Positions 45,020 to 58,547 of a stretch of 64,000 nucleotides of DNA are shown here, one piece after another. Source of the stretch: Candidatus Ideonella esbjergensis (GTDB lineage Bacteria; Pseudomonadota; Gammaproteobacteria; Burkholderiales; Burkholderiaceae_C); contig JADJLP010000016.1 in NCBI GenBank assembly GCA_016710065.1, positions 85,841 through 149,840 of the forward strand, in the 5' to 3' direction. Made by a program: the position numbers and the translations under genes. How positions within the stretch are numbered: the stretch's first letter is position 1; each line of letters begins with the position of its first letter. Under the pieces are notes generated by a model that ran no database searches, was not told the DNA's origin, and saw only the letters and a program-made list of their open reading frames with translations.

Positions 45020-45087
45020 GGCCGCTCCCAAGCGGCCTGCGCAACCCGCTCGGCGGGTGGCTGCGGTACGCCGCAGCCGGGAGCCCC
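45020..45087. repeat. Three-hairpin dispersed repeat, copy B
   Basis: Stems GGCCGCT/AGCGGCC, ACCCGC/GCGGGT and CTGCGGTACGCCGCAG in the same order and spacing as 26103-26169. It ends 2 bp before the stop of the minus-strand Pro/Ala-rich gene and lies between two convergent genes, so it may serve as a shared terminator-like structure. Confidence 0.7.
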
Positions 45088-45089
45088 AT

Positions 45090-46517
45090 CTACCACTGGC
45101 AGCCCTTGTCGCGCACGGCGTCGGCCACCAGCGGCACCACGGCCAACAGACCATTCTTCTGGTAGGCCTCGCGGCAATCGGACTTGGCCGCCTTGTCCAC
45201 CGCTTCGCCCAGCTTGCTCTTGCGCTCGGGCGGCGGTGGCAGCATCTGCAACACCCCCTTGATGCCCTGCGAGGCCATGGCGCCGCCGCGTGGCAATTCC
45301 AGGATCAGTTTGGCCGAGTTGGTCGGCGGCGCGGGCGCCGCCGCACTGACCTGCCCGGGCGCTTCACCTGCAGTTGAAGCGGGGGCTGCGAGAGGCATGG
45401 CGGCCGTGGACTGGGGCTGCCCCTGCACCACAGGCCGGCGGGCCGCCCCCACACGGTCGGCAGAGGCCAGGGTTTGCACCTCGGGAAGGCGCGCCAGGGG
45501 CCGCACGGGTGTCGTCACCTCGGTCGTCGCACTGCGCCGGGACAGCACAGGCACGGCCTCTGCGCTGAGCTGGCGCATGGCCACGGCGGGAGGCATGGGC
45601 TCCGGCGCGGCAACGGGCACGGGCACAGGCGTCAATGGTGCTGCTGGCACCACCGCAGCGGCAGCGATCGGTGGCGGTTTGGGCGGCACCACGGGACTGG
45701 GTACCGCAGGCGGCTGGGCGGTGCTCGCTTGCGCCATGGCCGAGGCCATCGGCTCGGGCATTGGCGCGGGCGGGGTCAAGCTGGCTGGCACACGCTGCTG
45801 CAGCCGGGCCAAGTCAGGTAGCGGCCTCACCGCAGGCACGGTGGCAATGGTGCTGCCGCTGCGCGCTACCGTCAACGCCGGAGGCGTGGGAGACAGCACA
45901 GCCGTGGGGGCCAGTGCCTCGGCCGCCGCTGCGTTCAACGGCGGCGACACTGACGCAGCGGGTTCGATGTCCACTGGCGCCTGGGCTGTAGGCGCAGCGG
46001 CCACCATGGGCACATCCACAGGCACCGGCTCGGGCAGTGCCGGTGCGGCAGGCACCTGTGCTGGCAAAGCCTCTGGTGGTGCAGGGGTGGTCGGCAGCCC
46101 CTCGGTTTGGTGTGATGGGGCGGTCTCCGACTGTGGGGGTACGACATCGACAGGCGGGCCGGCCGGCTCGTCGGCTGGCGCGGGCGATGGCGGCTCAGCC
46201 TGCGCCGATCCAGAATCTGCATGCGCTGTTGCGCCAGGGCTGAAGCGGCTGGCCGGTGCCAAGGCCCCTTCTTCTATCGAATGGGTGAGGGCCTCGCCTC
46301 GGCCCGGCAACCCCACCAGCGACACGGTCAGGCTGCCCCAGACTCCCTCACCCGGTTTGGCCGTGCCGCCCTGCAGCGTACCGAAGGTCAGCATCACCCA
46401 CACGTGCAACAGGAAGGCCAGCACCCAGTACTGCTCGATGGGGTGCACGGCGGGCGCGCGTGGCGGCCAGTCCTCCACCCGGGGTCTGGCCCACCAAAGC
46501 AACTGGCGCAGACTCAC
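45090..46517 (-). CDS. Pro/Ala-rich membrane-anchored protein (TonB/TolA-like plan)
   Basis: A 475-residue protein with one N-terminal membrane helix (IEQYWVLAFLLHVWVMLTFGT). A long Pro/Ala/Val-rich stretch follows (about residues 100-400) and could span the periplasm. The C-terminal domain is small and polar (AKLILELPRGGAMASQGIKGVLQML, KSDCREAYQKNGLLAVVPLVADAVRDKGCQW) with two Cys that could form a disulfide. This plan resembles TonB or TolA, but no TonB C-terminal motif is seen. I do not recognise a family. The opposite strand is also open over the same region because of biased composition; the minus strand is preferred for its membrane helix and clean ends. Confidence 0.65.
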   Translation of the reverse strand: MSLRQLLWWARPRVEDWPPRAPAVHPIEQYWVLAFLLHVWVMLTFGTLQGGTAKPGEGVWGSLTVSLVGLPGRGEALTHSIEEGALAPASRFSPGATAHADSGSAQAEPPSPAPADEPAGPPVDVVPPQSETAPSHQTEGLPTTPAPPEALPAQVPAAPALPEPVPVDVPMVAAAPTAQAPVDIEPAASVSPPLNAAAAEALAPTAVLSPTPPALTVARSGSTIATVPAVRPLPDLARLQQRVPASLTPPAPMPEPMASAMAQASTAQPPAVPSPVVPPKPPPIAAAAVVPAAPLTPVPVPVAAPEPMPPAVAMRQLSAEAVPVLSRRSATTEVTTPVRPLARLPEVQTLASADRVGAARRPVVQGQPQSTAAMPLAAPASTAGEAPGQVSAAAPAPPTNSAKLILELPRGGAMASQGIKGVLQMLPPPPERKSKLGEAVDKAAKSDCREAYQKNGLLAVVPLVADAVRDKGCQW

Positions 46518-46651
46518 GGTGTGGTGCAGACAGCGGGCATGGCGGCCAGTGTGCCTGGGTGCGCCGGGCGTCGTCCAGCGACCACGCCTGTGGAGGGCGC
46601 CCGGGCCTTTGATAGGACAATCAACGCTTTTCGCCGCCCTCGCCCGCCGCC

Positions 46652-49252
46652 GTGACCCAGGACATCGCCACCGCCAACGAAACTGCCAATGCCTGGGCCG
46701 GCCACACGCCCATGATGCAGCAGTACTTCAGGCTGAAGGCCGATTTCCCCGAGACCCTGCTGTTCTACCGCATGGGTGATTTCTACGAGCTGTTCTTCGA
46801 CGACGCTCGCAAAGCCCATCGCCTGCTCGACATCACCCTCACCACGCGCGGCCAGAGCAATGGCGAGCCGGTGGTGATGGCCGGCGTGCCGGTGCACTCG
46901 GTGGAGGGCTATCTGGCCCGGCTGCTCAAGCTGGGCGAGGCCGTGGCCGTGGCCGAACAGGTGGGCGACGTCGCCACCGCCAAGGGGCCGGTGGAGCGCA
47001 AGGTGACCCGCGTGGTGACCCCCGGCACCGTCATCGACGCCGAATTGCTGAACGACCGCGCCGACACACTCTTGCTGGCCATAGCCCGCCAGCGCGCCAC
47101 CTATGGCCTGGCCTGGCTGGGCCTGGCCAGCGGACAACTGGGCGTGGCCGAGTGTGGCGAGCGCGAGCTGGCCGGCTGGCTGGCGCGGCTGGCACCGGCG
47201 GAAATCCTGATCGACCGCGACGAACAGCCCGCCGCGGTGCTGCAGGCCCGTGCCAGCCGCACCATGCGGCCGGGCTGGCAGTTCGACCCGGCCCTGGGCC
47301 TGCGCAAACTCTGTGCCCAGCTGCAGGTGGCCAGCCTCGCTGGCTACAACGCCCAGGACATGGCCACGGCCCACGCCGCCGCCGCCGCGCTGCTGAGCTA
47401 TGCCGAGCACACACAGGGCCGCGCCCTGGCGCATGTGGACACGCTCACGGTGGAGCGCGCCAGCGAGCTGCTGGAGCTGCCGCCCGCCACGCACCGCAAC
47501 CTCGAGCTCACCGAGACCCTGCGCGGCGAGGCCGCACCCACGCTGCTGAGCCTGATCGACACCTGCCGCAGCGGCATGGGCAGCCGTGCGCTGCGCCACT
47601 GGCTCACCCACCCACTGCGCGACCGCGGCACGGCCATCGCCCGCCATGCCGCCATCGCCCAGATGCTGGACGTGGGCGTGGCCGCATTGCGCGAAGCCCT
47701 GCGCTCGGTGAGCGACGTGGAGCGCATCAGCTCGCGCATCGCCCTGCGCCAGGTGCGCCCGCGCGAGCTGGCCGGCCTGCGCCAGACCCTGGCCAACCTG
47801 CCCGCGCTGCGCGAACTGGCGCCCTGGGGCACGCCACTGCTGGACAGCTACAGCGCCGACCTCACACCCGACCCGGCCGTGGCCGAACTGCTGCTCGCCG
47901 CCATTGCCGAAGAACCGGCCGTGCTGCTGCGCGAGGGCGGCGTGATAGCCACCGGCTTCGACGCCGACCTGGACGAATTGCGCGCCATCGGCCAGAACTG
48001 CGACGCCTTCTTGCTCGACCTGGAAACGCGCGAGCGCAACCGCACCGGCATCGCCAACCTGCGGGTGCAGTTCAACAAGGTGCACGGCTTCTACATCGAG
48101 GTCACGTCGTCAGGCATCGACAAGGTGCCGGCCGACTACCAGCGTCGCCAGACGCTGAAGAACGCCGAGCGCTACATCACGCCCGAGCTCAAGACCTTCG
48201 AGGACAAGGCCCTGTCAGCCCAGGACCGGGCGCTGGCGCGCGAGAAGCTGCTGTACGAGCAGGTGCTGGACCAGTTGCAGTTGCACCTGCGCCCGCTCGC
48301 CGCACTGGGCCGAGCCCTGGCCGGGCTGGACGCGCTGGCCGCGCTGACCGAGCGCGCGCAATCGCTGGACTGGTGCGCGCCCGAGTTCGTCAACCACCCC
48401 TGCCTGGAGATCGAGGCCGGCCGCCACCCCGTGGTGCAGGCCCGCCTGGCCGAGACCGGCGGCGGCGAATTCATCGCCAACGATTGCCGGCTCGATGCCC
48501 GCACCAAGCTTCTCGTGATCACCGGCCCCAACATGGGCGGCAAGAGCACCTTCATGCGCCAGGTGGCGCTGATCGCACTGCTGGCGGCCATGGGCTCCTA
48601 CGTGCCGGCGCGCAGCTGCCGCCTGGGCCCCATGGACGCCATCCACACCCGCATTGGCGCGGCCGACGACCTGGCCAATGCGCAGTCGACCTTCATGCTG
48701 GAGATGACCGAAGCGGCGCAGATCCTGCATGGCGCCACCGAGCATTCGCTGGTGCTGATGGACGAGATCGGCCGCGGCACTTCCACGTTTGACGGCCTGG
48801 CGCTGGCCTCGGCCATCGCCACGCACCTGCACGACCGCAACAAGGCCTTCACGCTGTTCGCCACGCACTATTTCGAGCTCACCGAGTTCCCGCGCCAGCA
48901 CGAGCGCGCGCTCAACTGGCACGTGAGCGCGGCCGAGAGTGGCGACGACATCGTCTTCCTGCACGCCATCGAGCCCGGGCCCGCCAGCCGCAGCTACGGC
49001 GTGCAGGTGGCGCGCCTGGCCGGTATGCCGGCCGCACTGATACGCCAAGCCCGCCACACGCTGGACGCGCTCGAAACCCATTCGCGCGCCGGTGACGCGC
49101 AGGTGGATCTGTTCGCCGCCCCGCCCACCCCGGCCCAGACCGCCCATTCCGACGTGGAAGAAGCACTGGCCCGCATTGACCCCGACGCGCTCACGCCCCG
49201 CGAGGCGCTGGACGCGCTCTACCAACTCAAGAAACTGCAAAGCACACCATGA
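46652..49252 (+). CDS. mutS: DNA mismatch repair protein MutS
   Basis: An 866-residue mismatch sensor with a GTG start. The mismatch-binding domain has [35 protein letters not shown], which carries the conserved FYE. The ATPase has Walker [12 protein letters not shown] (K631), [20 protein letters not shown] and ATHYFELT. The C-terminal domain ends [14 protein letters not shown]. The stop overlaps the start of the Anbu-type protease gene by 4 bp. mutL is not in the window. Confidence 0.98.
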   Translation: MTQDIATANETANAWAGHTPMMQQYFRLKADFPETLLFYRMGDFYELFFDDARKAHRLLDITLTTRGQSNGEPVVMAGVPVHSVEGYLARLLKLGEAVAVAEQVGDVATAKGPVERKVTRVVTPGTVIDAELLNDRADTLLLAIARQRATYGLAWLGLASGQLGVAECGERELAGWLARLAPAEILIDRDEQPAAVLQARASRTMRPGWQFDPALGLRKLCAQLQVASLAGYNAQDMATAHAAAAALLSYAEHTQGRALAHVDTLTVERASELLELPPATHRNLELTETLRGEAAPTLLSLIDTCRSGMGSRALRHWLTHPLRDRGTAIARHAAIAQMLDVGVAALREALRSVSDVERISSRIALRQVRPRELAGLRQTLANLPALRELAPWGTPLLDSYSADLTPDPAVAELLLAAIAEEPAVLLREGGVIATGFDADLDELRAIGQNCDAFLLDLETRERNRTGIANLRVQFNKVHGFYIEVTSSGIDKVPADYQRRQTLKNAERYITPELKTFEDKALSAQDRALAREKLLYEQVLDQLQLHLRPLAALGRALAGLDALAALTERAQSLDWCAPEFVNHPCLEIEAGRHPVVQARLAETGGGEFIANDCRLDARTKLLVITGPNMGGKSTFMRQVALIALLAAMGSYVPARSCRLGPMDAIHTRIGAADDLANAQSTFMLEMTEAAQILHGATEHSLVLMDEIGRGTSTFDGLALASAIATHLHDRNKAFTLFATHYFELTEFPRQHERALNWHVSAAESGDDIVFLHAIEPGPASRSYGVQVARLAGMPAALIRQARHTLDALETHSRAGDAQVDLFAAPPTPAQTAHSDVEEALARIDPDALTPREALDALYQLKKLQSTP

Positions 49253-50076
49253 CTTATTGCGTCGGCATTCGGCTCAACGCCGGTCTCGTTTTTCTCTCCG
49301 ATTCGCGCACCAACGCGGGCCTGGACGCCATCAGCACCTTCCGCAAGATGATCGTCTACGAGAAGCCGGGCGACCGCTTCATGACGCTGCTCTCGGCCGG
49401 CAACCTCAGCATCAGCCAGTCGGTGCGCGAGATCTTGCAGGTGGAAAAACTGGCCAACGGCAGCGACGAGCCCATCACCATCTGGAACGCCAAGAGCATG
49501 TTCGACGCGGTGCGCGTGCTGGGCAGCGCCGTGCGGCGCATCCACGAGCAAGACGGCGCGGCGCTGCAGGCCTCGGGCATCGACTTCAACTGCTCGATGA
49601 TCTTCGGCGGCCAGATCAAGGGCGAGGGCATGCGGCTGTTCCTGGTCTATTCGGCCGGCAACTTCATCGAGGCCACGCGCGAGACCTGCTTCTTCCAGGT
49701 GGGCGAAAGCAAGTACGGCAAGCCCATCCTGGACCGTGTGCTCACCCCCACCACGCCGCTCGATGAAGCCGCCAAATGCGCGCTGGTGTCGATGGACAGC
49801 ACGCTCAAGTCCAACCTCTCGGTGGGGTTGCCGCTGGACCTGCTGGTCTACGAGGAAGGTTCGCTGCAAAGCGAGCGCATCGTCTGCATCGACGATCAAA
49901 ATCCCTATTTCCAGATGATCCACAACACCTGGGGCCAGCGTCTGCGCGAGGTGTTCGAGGGCATCGACGACCCACAGTGGAACAACGGACAGGCCGCCGA
50001 CCACCCGCTGGTGGGCAGCGAGAGCCGCTTTGAGCCGATGCGCAAGATCACCCGGCCCGAAGACCGGGTGATCTGA
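49249..50076 (+). CDS. Anbu-type proteasome-related protease
   Basis: A 275-residue Ntn-hydrolase starting [34 protein letters not shown]. This is the Anbu (ancestral beta-subunit) signature, with the likely nucleophile Thr2 after Met removal, SDSR, and Lys in [18 protein letters not shown] and [35 protein letters not shown] are also conserved. Anbu forms large ring or lock-washer assemblies with weak proteolytic activity. It usually sits with an alpha-E protein, a circularly permuted ATP-grasp and a transglutaminase gene. None is here; instead it is coupled to mutS by ATGA. Confidence 0.9.
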   Translation: MTYCVGIRLNAGLVFLSDSRTNAGLDAISTFRKMIVYEKPGDRFMTLLSAGNLSISQSVREILQVEKLANGSDEPITIWNAKSMFDAVRVLGSAVRRIHEQDGAALQASGIDFNCSMIFGGQIKGEGMRLFLVYSAGNFIEATRETCFFQVGESKYGKPILDRVLTPTTPLDEAAKCALVSMDSTLKSNLSVGLPLDLLVYEEGSLQSERIVCIDDQNPYFQMIHNTWGQRLREVFEGIDDPQWNNGQAADHPLVGSESRFEPMRKITRPEDRVI

Positions 50077-50126
50077 GCGACCCCAGCCTGTTCACGCCTC
50101 CACCTCGTCATTCCCGTCGCCACCCC

Positions 50127-50154
50127 GCCATTCCCGCGAAGGCGGGAATCCAAC
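50127..50154. repeat. dRS3-like dispersed palindrome, copy 3
   Basis: Contains ATTCCCGCGAAGGCGGGAAT at 50130-50149 and ends directly against the ATG of the alpha/beta hydrolase. Any Shine-Dalgarno would have to lie inside the hairpin. Confidence 0.8.
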
Positions 50155-53539
<3,385 letters not shown>

Positions 53540-53541
53540 GC

Positions 53542-53847
53542 ATGCCGGCCGCCTACATCATTGCCGACGTGACGGTGACCGATGCCGAGAAGATGGCCGA
53601 GTACCGCGTGTGGAGCAGCCGGGCCATGCAGGAGTTCGGTGCTGAGGTGCTGGTGCGTGGCGGCGAGAGCGAGGTGCTGGAGGGCCCCTGGGCGCCGGGC
53701 CGCCTGGTGATGCTGAAATTCCCGAGCCGCGAGCGGGCCCAGGCCTTCTACAACAGCGAGACCTACACCCATGCCCGCAGCCTGCGCGAAGGCGCCGGCG
53801 TGATGCGCATGGTGGTGGTCGACGGCGTGGCCCCGGCCATCGCCTGA
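53542..53847 (+). CDS. DUF1330 domain protein
   Basis: A 101-residue dimeric alpha+beta barrel protein of the DUF1330 family: AAYIIADVTVTDAEKMAEYRVWSSRAMQEFGAEVLVRGGESEVLEG..RLVMLKFPSRERAQAFYNSETY. Function unknown. It starts 2 bp after kdsA, in the same operon, and lies 74 bp before eno. Confidence 0.92.
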   Translation: MPAAYIIADVTVTDAEKMAEYRVWSSRAMQEFGAEVLVRGGESEVLEGPWAPGRLVMLKFPSRERAQAFYNSETYTHARSLREGAGVMRMVVVDGVAPAIA

Positions 53848-53918
53848 GAATTGATGCGCCAAGGTAACTGCCCTCAGGCATGCTGCGGCCCGCAAGATTT
53901 CTTTCTTTAACGGAGTGA

Positions 53919-55205
<1,287 letters not shown>

Positions 55206-55216
55206 GCGGGCACGCC

Positions 55217-55495
55217 ATGCGGCTCGTCCCCTTCGTGCTCGTGGCCTTGCTGCTGCTGGTGCAGGCCGAACTCTGGTTCGGCAAGGGCGGCGTGCCGCGC
55301 GTGATGGCCTTGCGGTCTGAGCTGGCCAGCCAGCAGGCCGACAACGACAAGGCCCGCGCTGCCAACGAGCGTCTTGCCGCCGAAGTGGCCGACCTGAAGG
55401 AAGGCCTGGAAATGGTGGAAGAAAAAGCCCGGCGCGAACTGGGCATGGTCAAGCCCGGTGAGGTGCTGGTGGTGGTGTCCACGCCCAAGCGCTGA
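55217..55495 (+). CDS. ftsB: Cell division protein FtsB
   Basis: A 92-residue bitopic membrane protein with an N-terminal helix (LVPFVLVALLLLVQAELWFG) and a periplasmic coiled coil (ALRSELASQQADNDKARAANERLAAEVADLKEGLEMVEEKARRELGMVKPGEV). ERARRELGMVKPGE-like ending is diagnostic. It joins FtsQ and FtsL in the divisome. Its place after eno is conserved across proteobacteria. Confidence 0.96.
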   Translation: MRLVPFVLVALLLLVQAELWFGKGGVPRVMALRSELASQQADNDKARAANERLAAEVADLKEGLEMVEEKARRELGMVKPGEVLVVVSTPKR

Positions 55496-55602
55496 GGTTT
55501 TCCGGTGATAGGGATTTCTACCCATCAACAAGCCTGTTAGGCTTGAGGCAAATGCGTAGCAAACGCAGCCAGGGAGCAGTCTGAAGTTGTGAGGCTGTTC
55601 AA

Positions 55603-56154
55603 ATGAAAGTCAGAGAAGTCGTGATCCCCAGCGGCGAGCATTTTGTGGTTCCCCAGGGCATACAGCGCATCGATTCCAAGTCAACCCATGGTTGGCAGGT
55701 GCGCTACCAGGGCACCAAGATGTTTTCGGACGGCTCGCAGGATGGCACCGGTGCCAAACAGTCGCTGGCCAGGGCCACGGCCGAGTTGATGGAGCGCATC
55801 GCCACGCTGCCCGCGCCCATCACCTTGCAAAAGGCGCCCTGCGCCCACAAGACCAGCGCACTGCCCAGTGGCATCTCGGGCCCCATCGTGCGCACGCGCG
55901 CCAACTCCAGCAGCCGCACGGCCAGCTTTTCTGTGTTGCTGCCGCAGTTTGGCGCCACGCCCCGCTGCGCCACCGTGTACATCGGCAGCGAGACCAACTA
56001 CACCCCGGCCCGCTACAGGCAGGCTCTGGCCAAGGCCATTGCCCTGCGCAAGGCTGCCGAAGCGAAGTACCAGGACGACGCCACCCAGGCCAAGCGCAAC
56101 GCGGCGCTGGGTTTGCGCAAGGCGGTTCGGCGCCTGAAGGCAGCCACGGCCTGA
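55603..56154 (+). CDS. Hypothetical protein with duplicated AP2-like beta segments
   Basis: A 183-residue basic protein. Two segments look like short three-strand sheets followed by a helix: SKSTHGWQVRYQGTKMFSDGSQDGTGAKQSLARATAELMERI (about 26-68) and RTASFSVLLPQFGATPRCATVYIG..YRQALAKAIALRKAAEAKY (about 104-160). The pattern of strands, then a helix rich in Ala and Arg, recalls AP2-type DNA-binding domains, but I cannot confirm this. The C terminus is Lys/Arg-rich. The gene is isolated, 107 bp after ftsB and 16 bp before pnuC. Confidence 0.6.
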   Translation: MKVREVVIPSGEHFVVPQGIQRIDSKSTHGWQVRYQGTKMFSDGSQDGTGAKQSLARATAELMERIATLPAPITLQKAPCAHKTSALPSGISGPIVRTRANSSSRTASFSVLLPQFGATPRCATVYIGSETNYTPARYRQALAKAIALRKAAEAKYQDDATQAKRNAALGLRKAVRRLKAATA

Positions 56155-56170
56155 AAGACACAGCCCCCGC

Positions 56171-56812
56171 GTGGAAGCCCTTTTCAAAGCCACGGCAGCC
56201 TGGTTGCTTCCGGCCTTCACACTGTGGGGCAGCCCCGTGACCTGGATCGAGGTGGCGGCCTTCGTGCTCGCCATCTGGATGGTGGTGTGCAACATGCGCG
56301 TGCAGCCCCTGGCCTGGCCTTTGGCCATCGCCAGCTCGCTGCTCTACGCGCTGCTGTTCGGGCACAGCAAGCTTTATGGCGAGGCCTCGCTGCAGGGTGT
56401 GTTCGTGCTCATCGCGCTGTGGGGCTGGTGGCAGTGGGTACGCCAGCCGGCCGGCGCCGCACCGCCCCTGGTGGTGCACCATTTGTCTGCCACGCAACGC
56501 TGGCAAGCCCTGGCCCTGACGCTGGCTGCCTGGCCGCTGCTGGGCTGGGTCTTGCAACACGTGACCGACAGCGATGTACCTTACCTGGACGCCCTGCCCA
56601 CCGTGGGCAGCATCACGGGCCAGATCCTGCTGGGGCGCAAGGCGGTGGACAACTGGCCCGTGTGGGTGCTGGTGAACCTGGTCAGCATCGCGCTGTTCGC
56701 GGTCAAGGGCCTGTGGCTCACTGTGCTGCTCTATGCCTTGTTCACGGGCATGGCCTGGGCGGGCTGGCGGGTGTGGAGCAGGCTTGCTCAGGGGGCCCCG
56801 CGTGCAGCCTGA
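56171..56812 (+). CDS. pnuC: Nicotinamide riboside transporter PnuC
   Basis: A 213-residue membrane protein with a GTG start and about seven helices. IEVAAFVLAIWMVVCNMRVQPLAWPLAIASSLLYALLFGHSKLYGEASLQGVFVLIALWGWWQWVR is the PnuC core, with the substrate-contact WGWWQW motif, and LPTVGSITGQILLGRKAVDNWPVWVLVNLVSIALFAVKGLWLT follows. It imports nicotinamide riboside. The stop overlaps the start of a NadR-like kinase gene by 11 bp, so uptake and phosphorylation are coupled. Confidence 0.93.
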   Translation: MEALFKATAAWLLPAFTLWGSPVTWIEVAAFVLAIWMVVCNMRVQPLAWPLAIASSLLYALLFGHSKLYGEASLQGVFVLIALWGWWQWVRQPAGAAPPLVVHHLSATQRWQALALTLAAWPLLGWVLQHVTDSDVPYLDALPTVGSITGQILLGRKAVDNWPVWVLVNLVSIALFAVKGLWLTVLLYALFTGMAWAGWRVWSRLAQGAPRAA

Positions 56813-57527
56813 TCAACAGCTTCGCGTCAAAGGCGCCTTGGTGCTGGCCGTGGTGGGTGCCGAGAGCACTGGAAAGAGCACGCTGGCCCAGACCCTGCAC
56901 ACGGCCCTGGCCGACCACACCGGCCTAGCCACCACCTGGGTGCCCGAGGTATTGCGCGAATGGTGCAACGCGGCCGGCCGCACACCACGAGAGGACGAGC
57001 AACGCGCCATTGCCGATGAGCAGGCGCGCCGCATTGCACTGGCTGGCGTCAGCCACGACGTGGTGGTGTGCGACACCACGCCGCTGATGACCGCCGTCTA
57101 CCACCGACAGGTGTTTGGCAGCCACTCGCTGGACGCCGCAGCGGTGCAGTGGCAACGCGAGCACTGTGACCTGACCCTGCTCACCGCCCTCGATTTGCCC
57201 TGGCAGGCAGATGGCCTGCAGCGCGACGGCCCGCAGGTGCGCGCGCCGGTGGACGCCGCGCTGCGCGAACTGCTGCTCGCGCACGGGTTGCCCTTTGCCG
57301 TGGTGGCAGGCCTGGGCGAGCAGCGCCTGGCCTCGGCGCTGGATGCCGCCACCCCACTGCTGAGCCGTCTGGCCGCGTCACGGCAGGGCCTGCTCACCCG
57401 CCTGGCGGTGCGCGATGCGGCGCAGCCCACCTGGCCCTGGCGCTGCGAAAACTGCGACTCGCCCGAATGCGAGCACCGGCTGCAGGCCTTCGCCCGAAGC
57501 GCGAGGGGTTCAGTGCACGGCCGGTGA
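56802..57527 (+). CDS. NadR-like ribosylnicotinamide kinase
   Basis: A 241-residue AAA_28/NadR-type kinase. The P-loop is VVGAESTGKST (K25), with VPEVLREWC and VVCDTTPLMTAVYHRQVFG downstream, as in the C-terminal kinase domain of NadR. It would phosphorylate nicotinamide riboside delivered by PnuC to NMN. The N-terminal HTH and adenylyltransferase domains of E. coli NadR are absent. I chose the GTG at 56802, just before the P-loop; the frame continues upstream inside pnuC. A Cys/His cluster near the end (C215, C218, C223, H225) may bind zinc. The stop overlaps hslO convergently. Confidence 0.85.
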   Translation: MQPDQQLRVKGALVLAVVGAESTGKSTLAQTLHTALADHTGLATTWVPEVLREWCNAAGRTPREDEQRAIADEQARRIALAGVSHDVVVCDTTPLMTAVYHRQVFGSHSLDAAAVQWQREHCDLTLLTALDLPWQADGLQRDGPQVRAPVDAALRELLLAHGLPFAVVAGLGEQRLASALDAATPLLSRLAASRQGLLTRLAVRDAAQPTWPWRCENCDSPECEHRLQAFARSARGSVHGR

Positions 57528-58478
57528 GCCGGGTGGCTGGTCGCGCCCCGGCGTGAACATTTCGCCCACGTCCACCGCGTCAAAGCGGTACTGTTGGCCG
57601 CAGAAATCGCAGCCCACTTCCACATCGCCACGCTCGGCCACGATGCTGTCGGCCTCTTCGCGGCCCAGGCCCGTGAGCATGTTGCGCACCTTGTCCACCG
57701 AGCAGCGACATTCAAAGCGCGGCGCGAGCGGCTCGAAGCGGCGTATGTCTTCCTCCCAGAACAGGCGCCGCAGCACGGTGTCGGCGTCCAGCGTCAGCAG
57801 TTCCTCGCGGGTCAGCGTGGCGGCGAGGTGGGCGATGCGGTTGAACGATTCCGACAAGCCGATCTCGTCCTCGTTCCGGTGCCCGCCCAAGTTGCCCTCG
57901 CCCTGCACCGGCAGGCGCTGGATCAGCAGACCGGCGGCCATTTGGTCATTGGCGGCCAGGATCAAACGGGTGTCGAGCTGCTCTGACTGCAGCATGTAGT
58001 GCTCCAGCACTTTGGCGATGTCCTGCAGCGGCTCCTTCAGGTCGCCATGCAAGGACACCACACCTTGGTACGGCGTCTGGCCCGGCAAACGGTCCTTGGG
58101 GTCGAGCGTGATGGCGCAGCGGCCCTTGCCGTGCAAATTCAGCATCGCTTCCAGGCGTGCGTCGTCGGCTACCTCGCCCACCACCTTGGCGGTGGCGCGG
58201 AAACCCAGTTCCGAGTTGGCCTCGGCCACCGCCAGTTTCACCGGGCCGTCGCCAAACACCTGCAGGATCAGCGAACCATTGAACTTGATGTTGGCCTGCA
58301 TCAGCGCCGCCGCGGCCGACATCTCGCCCAGCAGCACACGCACCGGCGCCGGGAAGGCGCCCACCGCCTCGCGGCGGCGCAGCGCTTCTTGCCAGCTGTC
58401 GGTCAGGCGCACCAGCATGCCGCGCACGGGCAGGCCTTCGAACAGGAATTTGTGCAGTTCACTCATGGGGCTGGCCAA
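57510..58478 (-). CDS. hslO: Redox-regulated chaperone Hsp33
   Basis: A 322-residue chaperone holding C257/C259 (CRC) and C290/C293 (CDFC) as its zinc-binding redox switch. Oxidation releases zinc and activates it against unfolding under oxidative stress. The N-terminal core has RGMLVRLTDSWQEAL and LLGEMSAAAALMQANIKFNG. The C-terminal tail, of about 30 residues, is Pro-rich. It converges with the NadR-like gene with an 18-bp overlap. Confidence 0.95.
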   Translation of the reverse strand: MASPMSELHKFLFEGLPVRGMLVRLTDSWQEALRRREAVGAFPAPVRVLLGEMSAAAALMQANIKFNGSLILQVFGDGPVKLAVAEANSELGFRATAKVVGEVADDARLEAMLNLHGKGRCAITLDPKDRLPGQTPYQGVVSLHGDLKEPLQDIAKVLEHYMLQSEQLDTRLILAANDQMAAGLLIQRLPVQGEGNLGGHRNEDEIGLSESFNRIAHLAATLTREELLTLDADTVLRRLFWEEDIRRFEPLAPRFECRCSVDKVRNMLTGLGREEADSIVAERGDVEVGCDFCGQQYRFDAVDVGEMFTPGRDQPPGSPAVH

Positions 58479-58547
58479 ACCCGTGGCGCACCAGGAGCAG
58501 GCAAATGGAAGTGGGGGCGCCGGGGCGCGAAGGCCATAATTTTACGG

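Noticed and set aside
45184..46779. Plus-strand open frame of 531 codons opposite the Pro/Ala-rich gene
   Set aside because: Gly/Ala/Thr-rich mirror of the minus-strand codons, it runs into mutS in another frame and shows no domain or ribosome binding site.
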